Source: Candidatus Stygibacter frigidus (GTDB lineage Bacteria > Cloacimonadota > Cloacimonadia > Cloacimonadales > TCS61). From it: DNA of 7,507 nucleotides. Each line of letters begins with the position of its first letter. Positions within the stretch are counted from its first letter, which is position 1. The DNA lies in the NCBI GenBank assembly GCA_030765325.1, contig JAVCCT010000329.1, positions 1 to 7,507 of the forward strand, read 5' to 3'. The notes under the pieces are model-generated. The model was not told where the DNA came from and did no database searches. It saw only the letters and a list, made by a program, of their open reading frames with translations. Shown piece after piece: positions 6,521 to 7,507 of the stretch. The translations under genes were made by a program, and so were the position numbers.

Positions 6521-6546
6521 GCTTCAATATCAACGGATATTGAAGC
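6521..6546. repeat. perfect 11-bp inverted repeat (hairpin)
   Basis: GCTTCAATATC (6521-6531) and GATATTGAAGC (6536-6546) are exact reverse complements separated by AACG (CGTT on the minus strand). The stem is AT-rich and no T-run follows on either strand, so it is not a normal intrinsic terminator. It lies between the two transposase tail-like readings and may be a transposon-associated hairpin. Confidence 0.7.
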
Positions 6547-6598
6547 TCTTCACGCCTTGATATAATTCAAAATCCCTGCGTTAAAATGCGACACATAT

Positions 6599-7050
6599 TT
6601 ATGACGCAATGCTTAGTTTATGGTAGATTATTTCGTGAATACCATCAACGAGTCCGGGTTTGCGTAAATTGATCGTAGATTTTCCTGCTATTGGTAATTG
6701 AATAGTAGCATAAGTGTGTGTACTGACCAGTTTCTTGATCTTAGCCCAACTTGATGAAGTGCCTTGCTGACGCAAACATACTCTATTGTGTGCATCAGAT
6801 GATATGCCAATATCGAAATGATAATGTGCTCATCGACTCTGTCTTCTAATTGATGATAATTTGGTCGAAGCCCCAAATATGTTTTCAAATCACGGAATGC
6901 CTTTTCCACCCTCGTCAACATTACGTAAATATTCCAGATTTCATCTGATTTCAGGTCTTTACGGTTAGTTTGCAATTGATTATAGCTAATATAGCCCTCT
7001 GCAAACTTCTTCAAAAGGAGATCCAGAGACCTTTGTAATCGTGGATTAAG
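6599..7050 (-). pseudogene. IS1634/IS4-like transposase, C-terminal fragment with frameshift
   Basis: The minus strand encodes the C-terminal third of a DDE transposase. It opens at about NPRLQRSLDLLLKKFAEGY and continues through QTNRKDLKSDEIW, YVMLTRVEKAFRDLK and LRPNYHQLEDRV to ILAYHLMHTIEY. The glutamate of LTRVEKAFRDLK, with a lysine after six residues, is the catalytic E and E-(6)-K signature. The first two catalytic aspartates lie in the missing part. At about 6778-6780 one base appears deleted. In the next frame similarity continues as CLRQQGTSSSWAKIKKL, TYATIQLPIAGK and INLRKPGLVDGIHEIIYHK, to a TAA at 6599-6601. An uninterrupted 108-codon frame with a TTG start (6688-7014) covers only the first part and gives a false C-terminus. 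An in-frame stop (7054-7056) marks the upstream limit. The fragment cannot be active. Confidence 0.78.
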
Positions 7051-7507
7051 TTGTTATACTGGAAAGAGAATGGTTATGAATATGTTATTTCCGCACCAGT
7101 GTATGGTATTATCCAAAAGAAAATATATGTAATAACAAACTGGAGTGAAGTGTGTGATGGAATCGAGACTTCTGAGTTTTATTTACAGCACCAGGATGAA
7201 AATGGGAGAGGGAGAGACGCTACGTAGTTATTCGATAAGAGATCAAAGTGAGACCAGAATCTACATAAAAATGACTGACAATATTTAAAGAGCTTGATGG
7301 AGTTGTGTCTCATCGCCAAAGTCTAATGATTACAAACAATGAAAATGATGATACTTATACCTGATATTTTCGACTTGTCATAACTGGAAGAAATACAATC
7401 ACTTATATCCTTGATGCGAAATCCTCCGTATTCTATAGTTAACTGATAAATAAACAGATAGCTGACCATGCTATTTTCCATTTTAGTGATTTAACTATTT
7501 CAATGAT
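7051..7507 (+). pseudogene. IS1380-like transposase remnant, multiply interrupted
   Basis: The plus strand reads WKENGYEYVISAPVYG, then ITNWSEVCDG and TSEFYLQHQDENG (7060 to about 7205), which resemble the catalytic region of IS1380-family transposases. A frameshift near 7205-7218 moves the reading to the frame with RRYVVIR, FKELDGVVSHRQSLMITNNE and YILDAKSSVFYS. That frame is interrupted by stops at 7236, 7266, 7272, 7362 and 7440. A second frameshift near 7445-7462 restores MLFSILV at the right edge, where the fragment leaves the window. The number of lesions shows old decay. It abuts the oppositely oriented IS1634-like fragment at about 7050. The family name is from memory of conserved phrases; that it is a transposase remnant is more certain than which family it belongs to. 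Confidence 0.62.

Larger units (their letters stand above)
6345..7507. mobile_element. cluster of insertion-sequence remnants, ends not resolved
   Basis: From the glycyl radical enzyme break point to the right edge I find only transposase fragments and non-coding sequence between them. The stretch 6345-6598 holds no supported gene: it contains the possible transposase tail (6405-6483) and the 11-bp hairpin (6521-6546). I could not identify matching terminal inverted repeats or target-site duplications. At least two elements in opposite orientation are present. Confidence 0.6.

Noticed and set aside
6212..7507. CRISPR array, integron or toxin-antitoxin locus in the right-hand region
   Set aside because: I saw no regularly spaced direct repeats, attC-like sites or small paired genes; the region is explained by broken transposases and the enzyme remnant.

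Overview
The window comes from an AT-rich bacterial chromosome. It is probably a Gram-negative-type anaerobe: it carries a Wzz/Wzy/Wzx surface-polysaccharide set and the broken tail of an oxygen-sensitive glycyl radical enzyme. A Cloacimonadota or FCB-group origin is a guess only; nothing here fixes the taxonomy.

Positions 1-3461, minus strand, hold three tightly packed genes read in the order wzz (chain-length regulator), wzy (O-antigen polymerase/ligase family) and wzx (lipid-linked oligosaccharide flippase, running off the window edge at position 1). Spacing is +1 nt and then a 20-nt overlap, so they look co-transcribed and translationally coupled. Together they would move undecaprenyl-linked repeat units across the inner membrane, polymerise them and set the chain length.

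Positions 3545-5064, minus strand, hold a tRNA-Pro(GGG) with encoded CCA, then nth (endonuclease III), then xth (exonuclease III family AP endonuclease), which overlap by ATGA. The two enzymes act one after the other in base excision repair. A good sigma70-like promoter lies just upstream of the tRNA.

Positions 5065-6211 hold a divergent plus-strand gene for a 10-TM putative metal exporter (ArsP_2 / 'putative manganese transporter' type). It has a clear internal duplication, and a small palindrome overlaps its likely -10.

Positions 6212-7507 are a graveyard of broken genes. There is a 41-codon C-terminal remnant of a glycyl radical enzyme (minus), a frameshifted C-terminal fragment of an IS1634/IS4-like transposase (minus), and a multiply interrupted IS1380-like transposase remnant (plus) that runs off the right edge. 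I see no intact gene here, and I found no convincing new biological system in the window. The most notable points are the decayed glycyl radical enzyme locus, the coupled repair pair behind a tRNA, and the duplicated exporter with its candidate operator.
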